Assembly (NCBI GenBank): GCA_025358395.1
Contig: JANYJT010000260.1
Span: 1 to 34,663 of the forward strand
DNA from: Bacteroidia bacterium
GTDB lineage: Bacteria; Bacteroidota; Bacteroidia; Bacteroidales; Prolixibacteraceae
Direction of reading: 5' to 3'
DNA length: 34,663 nucleotides
Both the position numbers and the translations under genes were made by a program. Positions 8,984 through 16,740 of the stretch are shown here, in pieces. The first letter of the stretch is position 1. The number at the start of each line of letters is the position of its first letter. Below the pieces are notes generated by a model that was not told where the DNA came from, searched no databases, and saw only the letters and a list, made by a program, of their open reading frames with translations.

Positions 8984-9644
8984 TTGAATAGAGCTTTAAA
9001 TCAAATATTAGTGTATCAAACAATTTAGGCACATGCAAGGCATTCTTTACGGTGCCATCGCCACCAACTTCTTTCATCAAATCGGCCCTTAAGTTAAATA
9101 TGGCACCACCTACAGCCAATTTTATTTGGTTTTCCAGATTTCGTTGAATGAGCTCTTCTCGAACGTTTGCAATATTTACGGCAGTAGAGTACATCATTGC
9201 TGAAACCGCGATAATTGGGGAATTGGTTTCCATCGCTTTTTCAACAAATTCATTTGCAGGTATATCGTTGCCCAAATCATGAATGATCCATCCATTGGAA
9301 TTCAAAAAGGCACAAATAATCCGTCGTCCCAGAGAGTGAAAATCGTCTTCGATATTACCAATGACTATCGGTCCTTTGGTTGGTTTTGAAAGCTGGTCGG
9401 ACGGAATATTTTCCATGACCATACTCATTGCAATTTCGGCAAAACGTGCTGCCACATAACCTTGTGCCAATGGCGAACCACCTCTTTTAAAATCGTCCTG
9501 CGTATATTCTTCCAGAATGGGTAATAAAATTTGCTCACTAAACTTTTCATATCCATATAAGTCGCCCCATTTCTTCAATAGTTTGGTTGCCAGTTCTAAA
9601 TCAGCAACCTGAATGGCTTCTAATATTTTCTTCCGGGTAAACAT
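8976..9644 (-). CDS. Corrinoid (B12-binding) protein, MtbC/MtaC-like
   Basis: A 222-residue two-domain corrinoid carrier. The N-terminal ~90 residues match the helical B12-binding-2 cap. The C-terminal Rossmann-like domain holds the base-off/His-on signature D101-F-H103-S-L-G106, where H103 would be the lower cobalt ligand, followed by VSAMMYST (147-154) and GG at 179-180. In methyltransferase systems this protein carries the methyl-cobamide between two methyltransferases. It is the first gene of the operon, with 195 bases upstream to the tRNA-Arg gene. I see no MttB/MtaB-type substrate methyltransferase and no reductive activase (RamA/RACo) nearby, so those would be encoded elsewhere or the module is used for sensing. 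I see no cobalamin riboswitch upstream. Confidence 0.88.
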   Translation of the reverse strand: MFTRKKILEAIQVADLELATKLLKKWGDLYGYEKFSEQILLPILEEYTQDDFKRGGSPLAQGYVAARFAEIAMSMVMENIPSDQLSKPTKGPIVIGNIEDDFHSLGRRIICAFLNSNGWIIHDLGNDIPANEFVEKAMETNSPIIAVSAMMYSTAVNIANVREELIQRNLENQIKLAVGGAIFNLRADLMKEVGGDGTVKNALHVPKLFDTLIFDLKLYSNE

Positions 9645-9796
9645 AACTTTAAACTAATTAATTTTTATCTCTTTGGCTATGAATGTAAATGTATAGAATT
9701 ATTCTTAGAAACTTAGATTTTTGCTCAGTAGATTAGCATTTCCGGCAAACGCATTCTGAAATAATTTGTTCATTAAAGCAAAGATCGATTAAAAGC

Positions 9797-9835
9797 AAAA
9801 AAAATACCTCTGTAAATCAATCGTTTACAGAGGTA
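9797..9835 (-). terminator. Rho-independent terminator of tRNA-Arg
   Basis: A perfect 12-base stem (9805-9816 paired with 9824-9835, TACCTCTGTAAA against TTTACAGAGGTA) with a 7-base loop is followed on the minus strand by eight U residues (A-run at 9797-9804). It starts five bases after the mature tRNA 3' end and separates the tRNA from the corrinoid operon. Confidence 0.9.
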
Positions 9836-9839
9836 AAAG

Positions 9840-9912
9840 TGACCCGGCTTGGGATCGAACCAAGAACCTACAGCTTAGAAGGCTGTTGCTCTATCCATTG
9901 AGCTACCGGGCC
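9840..9912 (-). tRNA. tRNA-Arg (anticodon UCU)
   Basis: A 73-base cloverleaf on the minus strand. The acceptor stem GGCCCGG pairs with CCGGGTC (one G-U pair), the D stem is GCTC/GAGC, the anticodon stem ACAGC/GCTGT carries the loop CTTCTAA with anticodon TCT (plus-strand AGA at 9877-9879), and the T arm is CTTGG-TTCGATC-CCAAG. The discriminator base is A. CCA is not encoded. It would decode AGA. Confidence 0.97.
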
Positions 9913-9927
9913 GGCCTTAATCGGGCG

Positions 9928-9935
9928 CAAAAATA
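9928..9935 (-). promoter_or_regulatory. Candidate -7 box for tRNA-Arg
   Basis: On the minus strand this reads TATTTTTG, an exact match to the Bacteroidota -7 consensus TAnnTTTG, 15 bases before the mature tRNA 5' end. I do not see a clear TTTG -33 element, so the call is tentative. Confidence 0.5.
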
Positions 9936-9937
9936 CT

Positions 9938-9973
9938 AAAAATCCCTGAATCATTCATGACTCAGGGATTTTT
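9938..9973 (-). terminator. Terminator of asnA
   Basis: A 12-base inverted repeat (9938-9949 and 9962-9973, AAAAATCCCTGA against TCAGGGATTTTT) with a 12-base loop starts 16 bases after the asnA stop. On the minus strand it ends in a U-rich run. The symmetric A/T flanks could also stop transcription in the other direction. Confidence 0.85.
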
Positions 9974-9989
9974 GTTTGTACCGAAGCAT

Positions 9990-11024
9990 TTACACCATGT
10001 AGATGTTGTGTTCAGCACATTGTTGGACCATCTCTTCCGGCCAAAGGCTGGCTTGTACTTCTCCGATGTGTGCCTTGCGCAAAAAATACATGCAAAGTCG
10101 CGACTGACCTATGCCACCACCTATTGAAAGTGGCAACTCATCTTTCAATAATTTTTTGTGGAACAACAACTCTTTGCGGTCGTTTGCTCCTGCAAGTTCC
10201 AATTGACGGAGCATTGCTTCCTTGTCTACCCTGATACCCATTGAGGAGATCTCAAAGGACTGTTGCAATACCGGATTCCAAATCAGGATATCTCCGTTTA
10301 GACCCTTGAAGCCTCCCGAATTTGGCGTAGTCCAGTCGTCATAATCCGGTGCCCTGCCATCGTGTTCCAAGCCATTGCTTAGCTTTCCCCCGATTCCAAT
10401 GATAAAAACGGCGCCATGAGCTTTGGTAATTTCCTGCTCACGCTCTTTGGGAGTCAGCTTTGGATAACGTTGAACCAGCTCTTCCGAATAAACAAAGGTG
10501 ATCTCTTCGGGAAGCATAGGTTTGATGGCAGGATAATTCTCATATACAACAAATTCTGTTCTCAGAAGAACCGAATAAATCTGGTTAACAACCTTTTTCA
10601 GATACTCGATATCCCGTTGTTTGGCTGTGATAACCTTTTCCCAATCCCACTGATCAACGTAGAGGGAGTGAATATTCGATAACTCTTCATCCGGCCGAAT
10701 GGCATTCATATCGGTGTAAATCCCATACCCTACCGGGATTCCGTAGTGGGCTAGCATTAGCCGTTTCCACTTTGCCAGAGAATGAACGACCTCTGCTTTT
10801 GCATCGTTCATCTCCTTTACCGCAAAGGTGACCGGACGTTCCACACCATTCAGGTCATCGTTGATCCCGGTACCTTTCAGCACGAAAAGCGGGGCTGTTA
10901 CGCGCCGTAGTCTTAGCTCAGAAGATAAGTTCTCCTGGCAAAAGTCTTTGATCAGTTTAATGGCCTTTTCTGTTTGTTTCAGATCAAGCTTCGCCTTATA
11001 ATTTTCAGGAAAAAATAATTTCAT
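9990..11024 (-). CDS. asnA: Aspartate-ammonia ligase (asparagine synthetase A)
   Basis: A 344-residue cytoplasmic enzyme that makes asparagine from aspartate, ammonia and ATP (giving AMP and PPi). It has the class II aminoacyl-tRNA-synthetase-like fold of AsnA; recognisable stretches are GVERPVTFAVK near 60-70, AEVVHSLAKWKR near 77-88, YTDMNAIRPDE near 103-113, HSLYVDQWDWEK near 119-130, and the C-terminal GGGIGQSRLCMYFL. The length matches the family. It stands alone with its own candidate promoter (11102-11109) and terminator (9938-9973). It is ammonia-dependent and unrelated to the glutamine-dependent AsnB. Confidence 0.97.
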   Translation of the reverse strand: MKLFFPENYKAKLDLKQTEKAIKLIKDFCQENLSSELRLRRVTAPLFVLKGTGINDDLNGVERPVTFAVKEMNDAKAEVVHSLAKWKRLMLAHYGIPVGYGIYTDMNAIRPDEELSNIHSLYVDQWDWEKVITAKQRDIEYLKKVVNQIYSVLLRTEFVVYENYPAIKPMLPEEITFVYSEELVQRYPKLTPKEREQEITKAHGAVFIIGIGGKLSNGLEHDGRAPDYDDWTTPNSGGFKGLNGDILIWNPVLQQSFEISSMGIRVDKEAMLRQLELAGANDRKELLFHKKLLKDELPLSIGGGIGQSRLCMYFLRKAHIGEVQASLWPEEMVQQCAEHNIYMV

Positions 11025-11101
11025 CTATATCAATTGGTTATTAGTTCGAACGATCGTCTGGTATCGAGTTGGATAATCAAAACGATTTTTGTGCAATACT
11101 A

Positions 11102-11135
11102 CAAACTTATGGAGATTAAAAAAATTTGAATCAAA
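11102..11135 (-). promoter_or_regulatory. Candidate asnA promoter (-33/-7)
   Basis: On the minus strand a TTTG (11132-11135) is followed after 22 bases by TAAGTTTG (11102-11109), matching the Bacteroidota pattern TTTG then TAnnTTTG, with slightly long spacing. The predicted start site gives a leader of about 70 bases before the asnA ATG at 11024. Confidence 0.55.
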
Positions 11136-11201
11136 ACAAATTGCGCTCAAAAACTTAAAAAGTGTTAATAAGCATGACAACAAACCATCTCATCGCCAAA
11201 T

Positions 11202-11564
11202 CTACCTCGCAAAATACATGTAAACCGCGAATGTTGCCAGCCAGTGGGTCCCCAGGTAATTTTCAGAAATAACATGAGGCAGCGCATCATTTGCTTGTTC
11301 AGTCCCTATTTGCCTCAGCTGCCCGGCCATTTCACTTCCGGGAGGCAGAGACCTGGCCACTTCGAACATGCACCAGGCCCTGCTGAGATTGAGTCCGTCG
11401 AGATGAACTCCGGTTGGATCGGTACGGTCAGCCACAATGGCCGGATGTTGCAAGGAAACGGGTATTTTGGGCAAAAATCCGATAAACCACCTTTGAAATT
11501 CTTCTTTGCTGAGTACCCTTCGTTTCACCGTTTCCCTCTTCACTCTTCCATCTTCTTTCTTCAC
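11202..11564 (-). pseudogene. Truncated DUF2891 remnant
   Basis: The open frame of 120 codons begins with GTG and encodes only the C-terminal ~100 residues of the DUF2891 family (usually about 330-360 residues): AIVADRTDPTGVHLDGLNLS, RAWCMFEVA and YLGTHWLATFAVY. The first ~16 residues (KKEDGRVKRETVKRR) are translated from a purine-rich repeat tract of the kind found at 12653-12722 and 16528-16740, not from the family. The frame follows the MBL gene directly (its GTG overlaps the MBL stop by one base). The 5' two thirds of the original gene are missing, most likely lost when the repeat arose or recombined. It is probably not functional. Confidence 0.75.
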
Positions 11565-12325
11565 TACACCTCAATAACCAACCCATCATAGGCAGGTTCT
11601 ACTCCATTGGGCAATTCGCCAAGCAAATCGGCATGCAATCCCATTTCATGACTCATGTGGGTGAGGTAGGTCTGATGAGGAGAAATCTGGGCAGCCAGGC
11701 CCAATGCTTGAGAAAGGTTCAAGTGCGATATGTGAGAGTTCCTTCTCAGTGCGCAAATAATCAGGACTTCTACCCCCTTCAGTTTATTCATTTCATCAGG
11801 TTCGATTCTGTTAAAATCGGTCAGGTAGGCGAGTTTGCCAAATCGGAATCCATGGACAGGAAGTTTATGATGATACATTCTTATCGGAGTTACTTCAATA
11901 TCTTTTACCTGAAATGGCTTATCGTCAATGGGCAAAAGTTCCATCTGAGGCAATCCCGGATACCGGTTTTCTGCAAATGCGTAATTGAAAATGGTTTTGA
12001 GATTTTCGGCCACTCTCTTCTCGCAATAGATATCCATGGGCGCTTTTCTAATCCAGTTGAAGCTTCGGATGTCGTCCAGACCGAAAATATGATCCGCATG
12101 TTCGTGTGTTAAAAGAACAGCATCCAGGTTACTGACATGGTGTTGCAACATTTGCTGCCTGAAATCGGGTCCGGCATCAACCACCAAAGTCGTATCACCC
12201 TCCTTAACGAGAATGGCACAACGCAAACGCTTGTCCCGGGGATCCTTCGAGGAACAAACGCTGCAATTACATGCTATCACAGGAACGCCCTGGGATGTGC
12301 CGGTACCTAGAACAGTAATCTTCAT
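11564..12325 (-). CDS. MBL-fold metallo-hydrolase, PhnP-like
   Basis: A 253-residue metallo-beta-lactamase-fold hydrolase. It starts MKITVLGTGTSQGVPVIAC, with a CNCSVC cluster near 19-24 seen in PhnP/RNase Z-like members. The metal motif THEHADH (about residues 73-79) is complete, D170 in AYLTDF and the late histidines in THMSHEMGLH are in the expected places. PhnP hydrolyses cyclic phosphodiesters in phosphonate use, but no phn genes are nearby, so the substrate is unknown. It follows the RsmI-like gene on the same strand across a 397-base repeat-filled spacer. Confidence 0.85.
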   Translation of the reverse strand: MKITVLGTGTSQGVPVIACNCSVCSSKDPRDKRLRCAILVKEGDTTLVVDAGPDFRQQMLQHHVSNLDAVLLTHEHADHIFGLDDIRSFNWIRKAPMDIYCEKRVAENLKTIFNYAFAENRYPGLPQMELLPIDDKPFQVKDIEVTPIRMYHHKLPVHGFRFGKLAYLTDFNRIEPDEMNKLKGVEVLIICALRRNSHISHLNLSQALGLAAQISPHQTYLTHMSHEMGLHADLLGELPNGVEPAYDGLVIEV

Positions 12326-12722
12326 TTATATTTTAATATTATCCATAAACCACTTAGATCCACAAATTACACAAATAAAAACACAAATAATTTGAGATTA
12401 CACAGATGAACCCCAACCTACCAAAGATTACGCAGATTAACCCAAGTCCCTACCTTAGATTTCACAAATTAACCCAAGTCCCTACCACAGATTTCACAAA
12501 TTACACCGATTAAAGAAGAAATTCTATTGACTGAATTTGAAGCGTCGTCCGAAACAATCTGTCAACGTTTTTGAAAATGCTACCGCGGACGATGGTTTTT
12601 TGGTCATTTCTTCTCTACAAACAGGTCGCCGCCTCGCGGCTTTCACATCACCGCTTCCCGTTTCCCGTTTCTCTCTTCTCTCTTCCTTCTTAAACCACTC
12701 ACCAAGTCCCCCAGTCCTTTCT
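12326..12722. repeat. Repeat-filled spacer: TTACACA-type repeats plus pyrimidine tract
   Basis: There is no credible gene in these 397 bases. Positions ~12350-12515 hold imperfect direct repeats of the type CACAGATTTCACAAATTA; ATTAACCCAAGTCCCTACC occurs at 12436-12454 and again at 12468-12486, a 32-base period. Positions ~12653-12722 are pyrimidine-rich on the plus strand (CCCGTTTCCCGTTTCTCTCT) and abut the stop of the RsmI-like gene. The same two parts occur in the same order at 16275-16740, so this is one member of a dispersed family. Confidence 0.8.
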
Positions 12723-13427
12723 TCACGAACCTTGCAGCAAGAAAATGGCAGGGCGTTTATTGATATCCGGGACCGATCGTTTCCATTGGGAAATTGTTTT
12801 GGTTGCGATGAATTCGCTTTCCAAAGTTATATCCACTGCAATGCATAGCCTGGTTTGACCGTTGCAGACTGATAGCAGATCTTCCAGTAATTTGGCATTT
12901 CGGTAAGGAGCCTCGATGAATATCTGTGTCTGTTTGTCTCTGCCCGAATTTCGTTCGATGTCGCGAATGGCCGCTATTCTTTCGGCAGGTTTGACAGGAA
13001 TATAGCCGATAAAGGCAAAATTTTGTCCATTTAGTCCGGAAGCCATCAAAGAGAGCAAAATAGAGGATGGTCCAACGAGGGGAACTACCCTGATACCTTT
13101 TACATGGGCCAGCATGACAAGGTCAGCCCCCGGATCGGCTACACCCGGACAACCCGCTTCAGATAAAATCCCAACATCAAACCCCTGGCTCACAGGTTGC
13201 AGAAGCAAATCAAGCTCATCAGGTTGCGTATGCTCATTCAACTCTTTAAAGTCCAGATCATCAATGACGATTTCGGGCACCATTTTCTTAAGATGACGAC
13301 GGGCGGTTCGGGTATTTTCAACAACAAAGTGGCGAAGCGACTTCACGATCTCCATCAATTCTGCCGGAAGCACCTTTTCAACAGAAGTTTCTCCAAGAGT
13401 TGTCGGTATCAGGTAAAGATTTGACAT
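12723..13427 (-). CDS. RsmI-like SAM-dependent methyltransferase (tetrapyrrole methylase fold)
   Basis: A 234-residue member of the tetrapyrrole methylase superfamily, in the YabC/RsmI branch. RsmI 2'-O-methylates C1402 of 16S rRNA. The start NLYLIPTTLGE, the segment VGILSEAGCPGVADPGADLV (about 94-113), PLVGPSSILLSLMASGLNGQ, FIGYIPVKPAERI and FIEAPYRN are family hallmarks. It is shorter than E. coli RsmI (286 residues) and lacks its C-terminal domain, as do several Bacteroidota homologues. It could be rsmI itself or a paralogue. It follows the small membrane protein by 25 bases. Confidence 0.85.
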   Translation of the reverse strand: MSNLYLIPTTLGETSVEKVLPAELMEIVKSLRHFVVENTRTARRHLKKMVPEIVIDDLDFKELNEHTQPDELDLLLQPVSQGFDVGILSEAGCPGVADPGADLVMLAHVKGIRVVPLVGPSSILLSLMASGLNGQNFAFIGYIPVKPAERIAAIRDIERNSGRDKQTQIFIEAPYRNAKLLEDLLSVCNGQTRLCIAVDITLESEFIATKTISQWKRSVPDINKRPAIFLLQGS

Positions 13428-13452
13428 GAATTAAACAGATTGATACATAAAA

Positions 13453-13980
13453 TTATCTCAGGTATGTCGAACTAAGAGACAGACCAATCATCGCGATGGC
13501 AATGGCATAATAAATGAGAACTTTGCGGTGCTTTTCCCTGTCAATTTGTGTGCTATTCGAAAAGATCAATCCGAGGTTAGCAATAAACAAGGCAAACAGC
13601 ATTAGAACGATGTGTTCGATGGGCCAGAATCTTTTGGTCACCATCTTCATGGTAATATCTTGATTAACAAGCTCCTGAGCAGATACCGCCTCGGGATTTA
13701 CAACCAAAAGCAATCCGAATATCAATTGCAGGTAGAGGTTGACGATAAAGGCGTAAGATAGAAATTTGTCGGTGCGGGCGTACTTCAGATCCATCATGTA
13801 TCCGCGTAATGACCTGTAGAACAACCAGGAAGCTACCAGCAGAAATGACCCACTGATCACGGTGTGAACAAATTTTATAACCTGATGATCCTGGATAAGC
13901 AAGGTAGTTAAAGTCATGGCGTCTCGATTATCAAGCAAAAATAAGAGAATAAATGAGTCTCCGGTCAATTGGGAGAGCAT
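13453..13980 (-). CDS. Four-helix membrane protein, cytochrome b-like hypothetical
   Basis: About 175 residues with four hydrophobic helices. Histidines near helix ends (HQVIKFVHT; PIEHIVLMLF; REKHRKVLIYY) recall short Bacteroidota proteins labelled 'cytochrome B', so haem binding is possible but not shown. The start is uncertain: ATG at 13980 lies 15 bases after the hemG stop, but the first 21 residues look atypical, and an internal ATG at 13917 gives a more usual N-terminus (MTLTTLLIQDHQ). An exact TAnnTTTG box (13936-13943) lies between the two ATGs. Its place directly after hemG suggests a link to haem or respiration, but hemJ-type oxidase activity is not needed since hemG is present. Confidence 0.7.
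   Translation of the reverse strand: MLSQLTGDSFILLFLLDNRDAMTLTTLLIQDHQVIKFVHTVISGSFLLVASWLFYRSLRGYMMDLKYARTDKFLSYAFIVNLYLQLIFGLLLVVNPEAVSAQELVNQDITMKMVTKRFWPIEHIVLMLFALFIANLGLIFSNSTQIDREKHRKVLIYYAIAIAMIGLSLSSTYLR
13936..13943 (-). promoter_or_regulatory. Candidate internal -7 box
   Basis: The minus strand reads TATTTTTG, an exact TAnnTTTG match, 18 bases before the internal ATG at 13917. An ATTG lies about 22 bases further upstream. If used, it would make the shorter form of the membrane protein and uncouple it from the hem operon. Confidence 0.35.
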
Positions 13981-13995
13981 TGGAGCATCTTTTTT

Positions 13996-15351
13996 TCAGA
14001 CTGCTTCTGAGAGCTTTTTACTCTGCAAAATGCGATCAGCCATGCCAATGCCATCTCTAAGATTGCCGCCAATAACCAATCCCGGATATTGCCGTTCGAT
14101 ATTTTCAATGGTCAGAAACCGTTCCCCACTATCGGCTTCATATTGGGGAATGGCCCATGAATGACGAATAATCCTAAAAAGATCGGGTCGAAATCCTTCC
14201 AACTGCATGATCGTACAAAATTCCTTTTCCAGAATCTTGATCACTTCATCTTCTGTGAGTTGGTATATATCTGGCCTTCTCACTCCACCCATGAAAATGG
14301 AGAAAAGTGCTCCACCTTCCGGCGCTCTGTCTTTAAATAGAGAAGACATAAACAGCACGCCCAGCAAATCGCGCTTCTCTACAAATGGAATCAATCCTCC
14401 GAAGGCATCCAGCTTCATCCCTTTCCATTCTTTAAACCCAACAACAACCTCCAAAACTTTAGTATAGTGAAGTGAGGTAATTTTTGCAAGCTCCTTTGGT
14501 TTGATGAATGGCATTACGTTGTCCAGCTGATGTGCACCAATGGTTGAAATAACTTTTTTTGATTGAAGCGTGATGTGTTCTTTCTGGCTATTCGTCCATG
14601 AAACTTCAAAATGATCGCCAACAGGCTTTACAATTATATCATTGGCATTGAGGATAATACGATCACTTCCAATCTTATTCTCTAGTGCACCAATCAAAAC
14701 TGATATTCCACCCTTCACGGAAAAAACCCCTCTGGTCACTTTTTTCATCTCCTCCGTTTTGGGCTGAAATTGTTTTCTGATCGTTCCTCCGATGAAACTA
14801 CCGTACTGCTGTTCAAGCTGATAAAGTTTTGGAAGGGCATATTTTGGAACCAAACGATTGGGATCACCTGCATACACACCGATAATGAAGGGATCGATGG
14901 CATAATCAAGGAAGCTCATCCCCATTCGGCGTATTACCAAAGCTGCCAATGTTTCATGTGGATTTTTCCCGGCAGGTCTGAAAGGCTCAAGCAGTATCCT
15001 GAATTTATCTTTTAGTGTGAAAAGTGGTGTGGAAATAGCAGCTTTTAATCCACCGGGCAGGGCTTCCCATTTCCCATCTTTCAGTACATATCTTTTCTTA
15101 ACGAGGTTGCTGGCCACCTCCATTTCGCATTCTTCCGCCAGCTCTTCAAACAGTTTAACGACTTCTATGTTTCCAATAACTCCTGAGTTAGGTCCTTCTT
15201 CGTAAAGAAATCCATCCTCCTTTATGCTCTTGATGACTCCGCCAGCCCTTCCAGCCTTTTCCAAAACCACAAAATCCAGTCCTCTCTTCTTTAGATGAAA
15301 GGCTGTTGTCATGCCTGTTAATCCGGCACCAAGTACGACTATGTCTATCAT
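13996..15351 (-). CDS. hemG: Protoporphyrinogen oxidase, HemY-type flavoprotein
   Basis: A 451-residue FAD-dependent amine-oxidase-fold enzyme that oxidises protoporphyrinogen IX (or coproporphyrinogen III) to the porphyrin. The N-terminal dinucleotide motif VVLGAGLTGM is followed by VLEKAGRAGGVIKS and DGFLYEEGPNSG; the C-terminus has GLVIGGNLRDGIGMADRI, the second FAD contact. Bacteroidota annotations often call this hemG although it is the HemY/PPOX type, not the E. coli HemG flavodoxin. The start overlaps the hemH stop by four bases. HemN upstream does not need oxygen while this family normally uses oxygen, so another electron acceptor may serve in anaerobic growth (inference). Confidence 0.93.
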   Translation of the reverse strand: MIDIVVLGAGLTGMTTAFHLKKRGLDFVVLEKAGRAGGVIKSIKEDGFLYEEGPNSGVIGNIEVVKLFEELAEECEMEVASNLVKKRYVLKDGKWEALPGGLKAAISTPLFTLKDKFRILLEPFRPAGKNPHETLAALVIRRMGMSFLDYAIDPFIIGVYAGDPNRLVPKYALPKLYQLEQQYGSFIGGTIRKQFQPKTEEMKKVTRGVFSVKGGISVLIGALENKIGSDRIILNANDIIVKPVGDHFEVSWTNSQKEHITLQSKKVISTIGAHQLDNVMPFIKPKELAKITSLHYTKVLEVVVGFKEWKGMKLDAFGGLIPFVEKRDLLGVLFMSSLFKDRAPEGGALFSIFMGGVRRPDIYQLTEDEVIKILEKEFCTIMQLEGFRPDLFRIIRHSWAIPQYEADSGERFLTIENIERQYPGLVIGGNLRDGIGMADRILQSKKLSEAV

Positions 15352-16274
15352 GATTTTAATACTAAATCGACCAACATGTTAACAAACAGCAGGTCGGCTT
15401 CAGGCAACTGAACTCTTGATACATGTTTAAAACCCAGTACCTCTCTGGCATAAGGGATCAATTCATGGTCAAGATCATATTTTGTTTCGAGATTTTCGTG
15501 GACGAAACTGATTGGGATCAGCACGAGATCATCGATACCCTCTTCCTTCATTGTTTTAAGATGCTCCCTGACATCCGGACCAATCCATTTGCCTCTTTTC
15601 ATACCGGATTGAAAAGCCGCTTCATAAGGAAATCCAAGACTTTCAGCAATGAGCGACGCACTGTTGACGATACCGGTTGGATAGGTATCCCCTTGCAAAA
15701 CGAACTTCTCAGGAATAGAATGGGCGCTGAATACCAATGTTGGATTTTCAATACCATGTTCTTTGAGGTGCTTCTGAATCTGGAAAGCCCAAAAAGCGAC
15801 AAAGTCCGGATGGGTGTAAAATTCCTCCTGAACCGTCAGATCAAAAAACGGGTCCTTGTCAGTGACCTTCTTTATATCTGCCTTCACACTTGAAGTAGTG
15901 GTATAGCTGGACTGGGGATACAACGGGATTACATGTATTTTACTGATTCCTTCCCTTTTAAAATCAGACAATGCATTCGCTATATCCGGCGAAGCGTATG
16001 AAAAAGCATATTTAACTTCAAACAATTCTCCAAGAATGGATTGAAGGGCTCTGGTTGTTTTAAAGGTTGATTTAACCAGTGGCGTTCCTCCGATTAATTC
16101 ATATTTTTTCCAGGATTTTCTGTAGCGTGAGCGACTAATGATAAATGCGAGGAGTCGCCGAACCGGTTTGCTGAAAGGAAGAATAGCCGGATCCATAAAC
16201 ATTCTCGACAGAAACTTCCTAAGCTCTAGCGGCGATTCGGGACCACCCATGTTAACCAGCAAAACACCTCTCAT
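15348..16274 (-). CDS. hemH: Ferrochelatase
   Basis: A 308-residue ferrochelatase that inserts ferrous iron into the porphyrin. It starts MRGVLLVNMGGPESPLEL, has IGGTPL near 61-66, the catalytic histidine H185 in VFSAHSIPEKF, the segment QSGMKRGKWIGPDVREHL, and the acidic iron-path segment HENLETKYDLD. The length is at the short end of the family, with no extra C-terminal extension. It is followed by hemG with a four-base overlap and is separated from hemN by a 466-base repeat spacer, so it may start from its own promoter. Confidence 0.97.
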   Translation of the reverse strand: MRGVLLVNMGGPESPLELRKFLSRMFMDPAILPFSKPVRRLLAFIISRSRYRKSWKKYELIGGTPLVKSTFKTTRALQSILGELFEVKYAFSYASPDIANALSDFKREGISKIHVIPLYPQSSYTTTSSVKADIKKVTDKDPFFDLTVQEEFYTHPDFVAFWAFQIQKHLKEHGIENPTLVFSAHSIPEKFVLQGDTYPTGIVNSASLIAESLGFPYEAAFQSGMKRGKWIGPDVREHLKTMKEEGIDDLVLIPISFVHENLETKYDLDHELIPYAREVLGFKHVSRVQLPEADLLFVNMLVDLVLKS

Positions 16275-16740
16275 GCTACAAATTTAGATTTTAAATCTCG
16301 ATTACGCAGTTGAACCCCGCCCAACCACAGATTACACAAATGAACACAGATGAACCCCTTTTCCCTACCACAGATTACACAAATTTACACCGATTAAAAA
16401 ATATAGAAGGAGTTCCTTTCAACAAGTAGGTTGCGACATTCTTTCAACAGGCAAGCAGACGGTCGTCCCACTCCTCCTAGTCATCCACTCGTCCCAGTCA
16501 TCCTAGTCGTCCACTCTTCGAAGTCGTCTTCTCCGTTTCTCCGTTTCCCGTTTCCCTCTTCCCTCTTCTCGTTTCCTTCTTCTCCCCCTCACCAAGTCTC
16601 CCCGTCCTTTCTTCTCCGTTTCTCCGTTTCCCGTTTCCCTCTTCCCTCTTCTCGTTTCCCTCTTCTCGTTTCCTTCTTCTCGTTTCCTTCTTCAACCACT
16701 CGCCCCGTCTCCCAGTCTCCCAGTCTCCCCCTCCTTTTCC
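16275..16740. repeat. Repeat-filled spacer with a perfect 49-base duplication
   Basis: There is no credible gene in these 466 bases. Positions ~16310-16400 hold ACCACAGATTACACAAAT-type repeats close to those at 12350-12515. Positions ~16460-16520 hold short repeats around CATCCTAGTCGTCCACTC. Positions 16528-16740 form a long pyrimidine tract in which 16528-16576 is repeated exactly at 16611-16659. The tract abuts the hemN stop codon. Minus-strand open frames here are pure Lys/Arg/Glu/Gly low complexity and are not genes. Confidence 0.85.

Noticed and set aside
9645..9796. Cobalamin riboswitch before the corrinoid operon
   Set aside because: I see no B12-box-like sequence or the expected paired elements in this short stretch.
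12350..12515. Possible short CRISPR-like array or iterons
   Set aside because: The repeats are degenerate, have no regular spacers, and the same sequence recurs at another intergenic spacer, which fits a dispersed repeat family.
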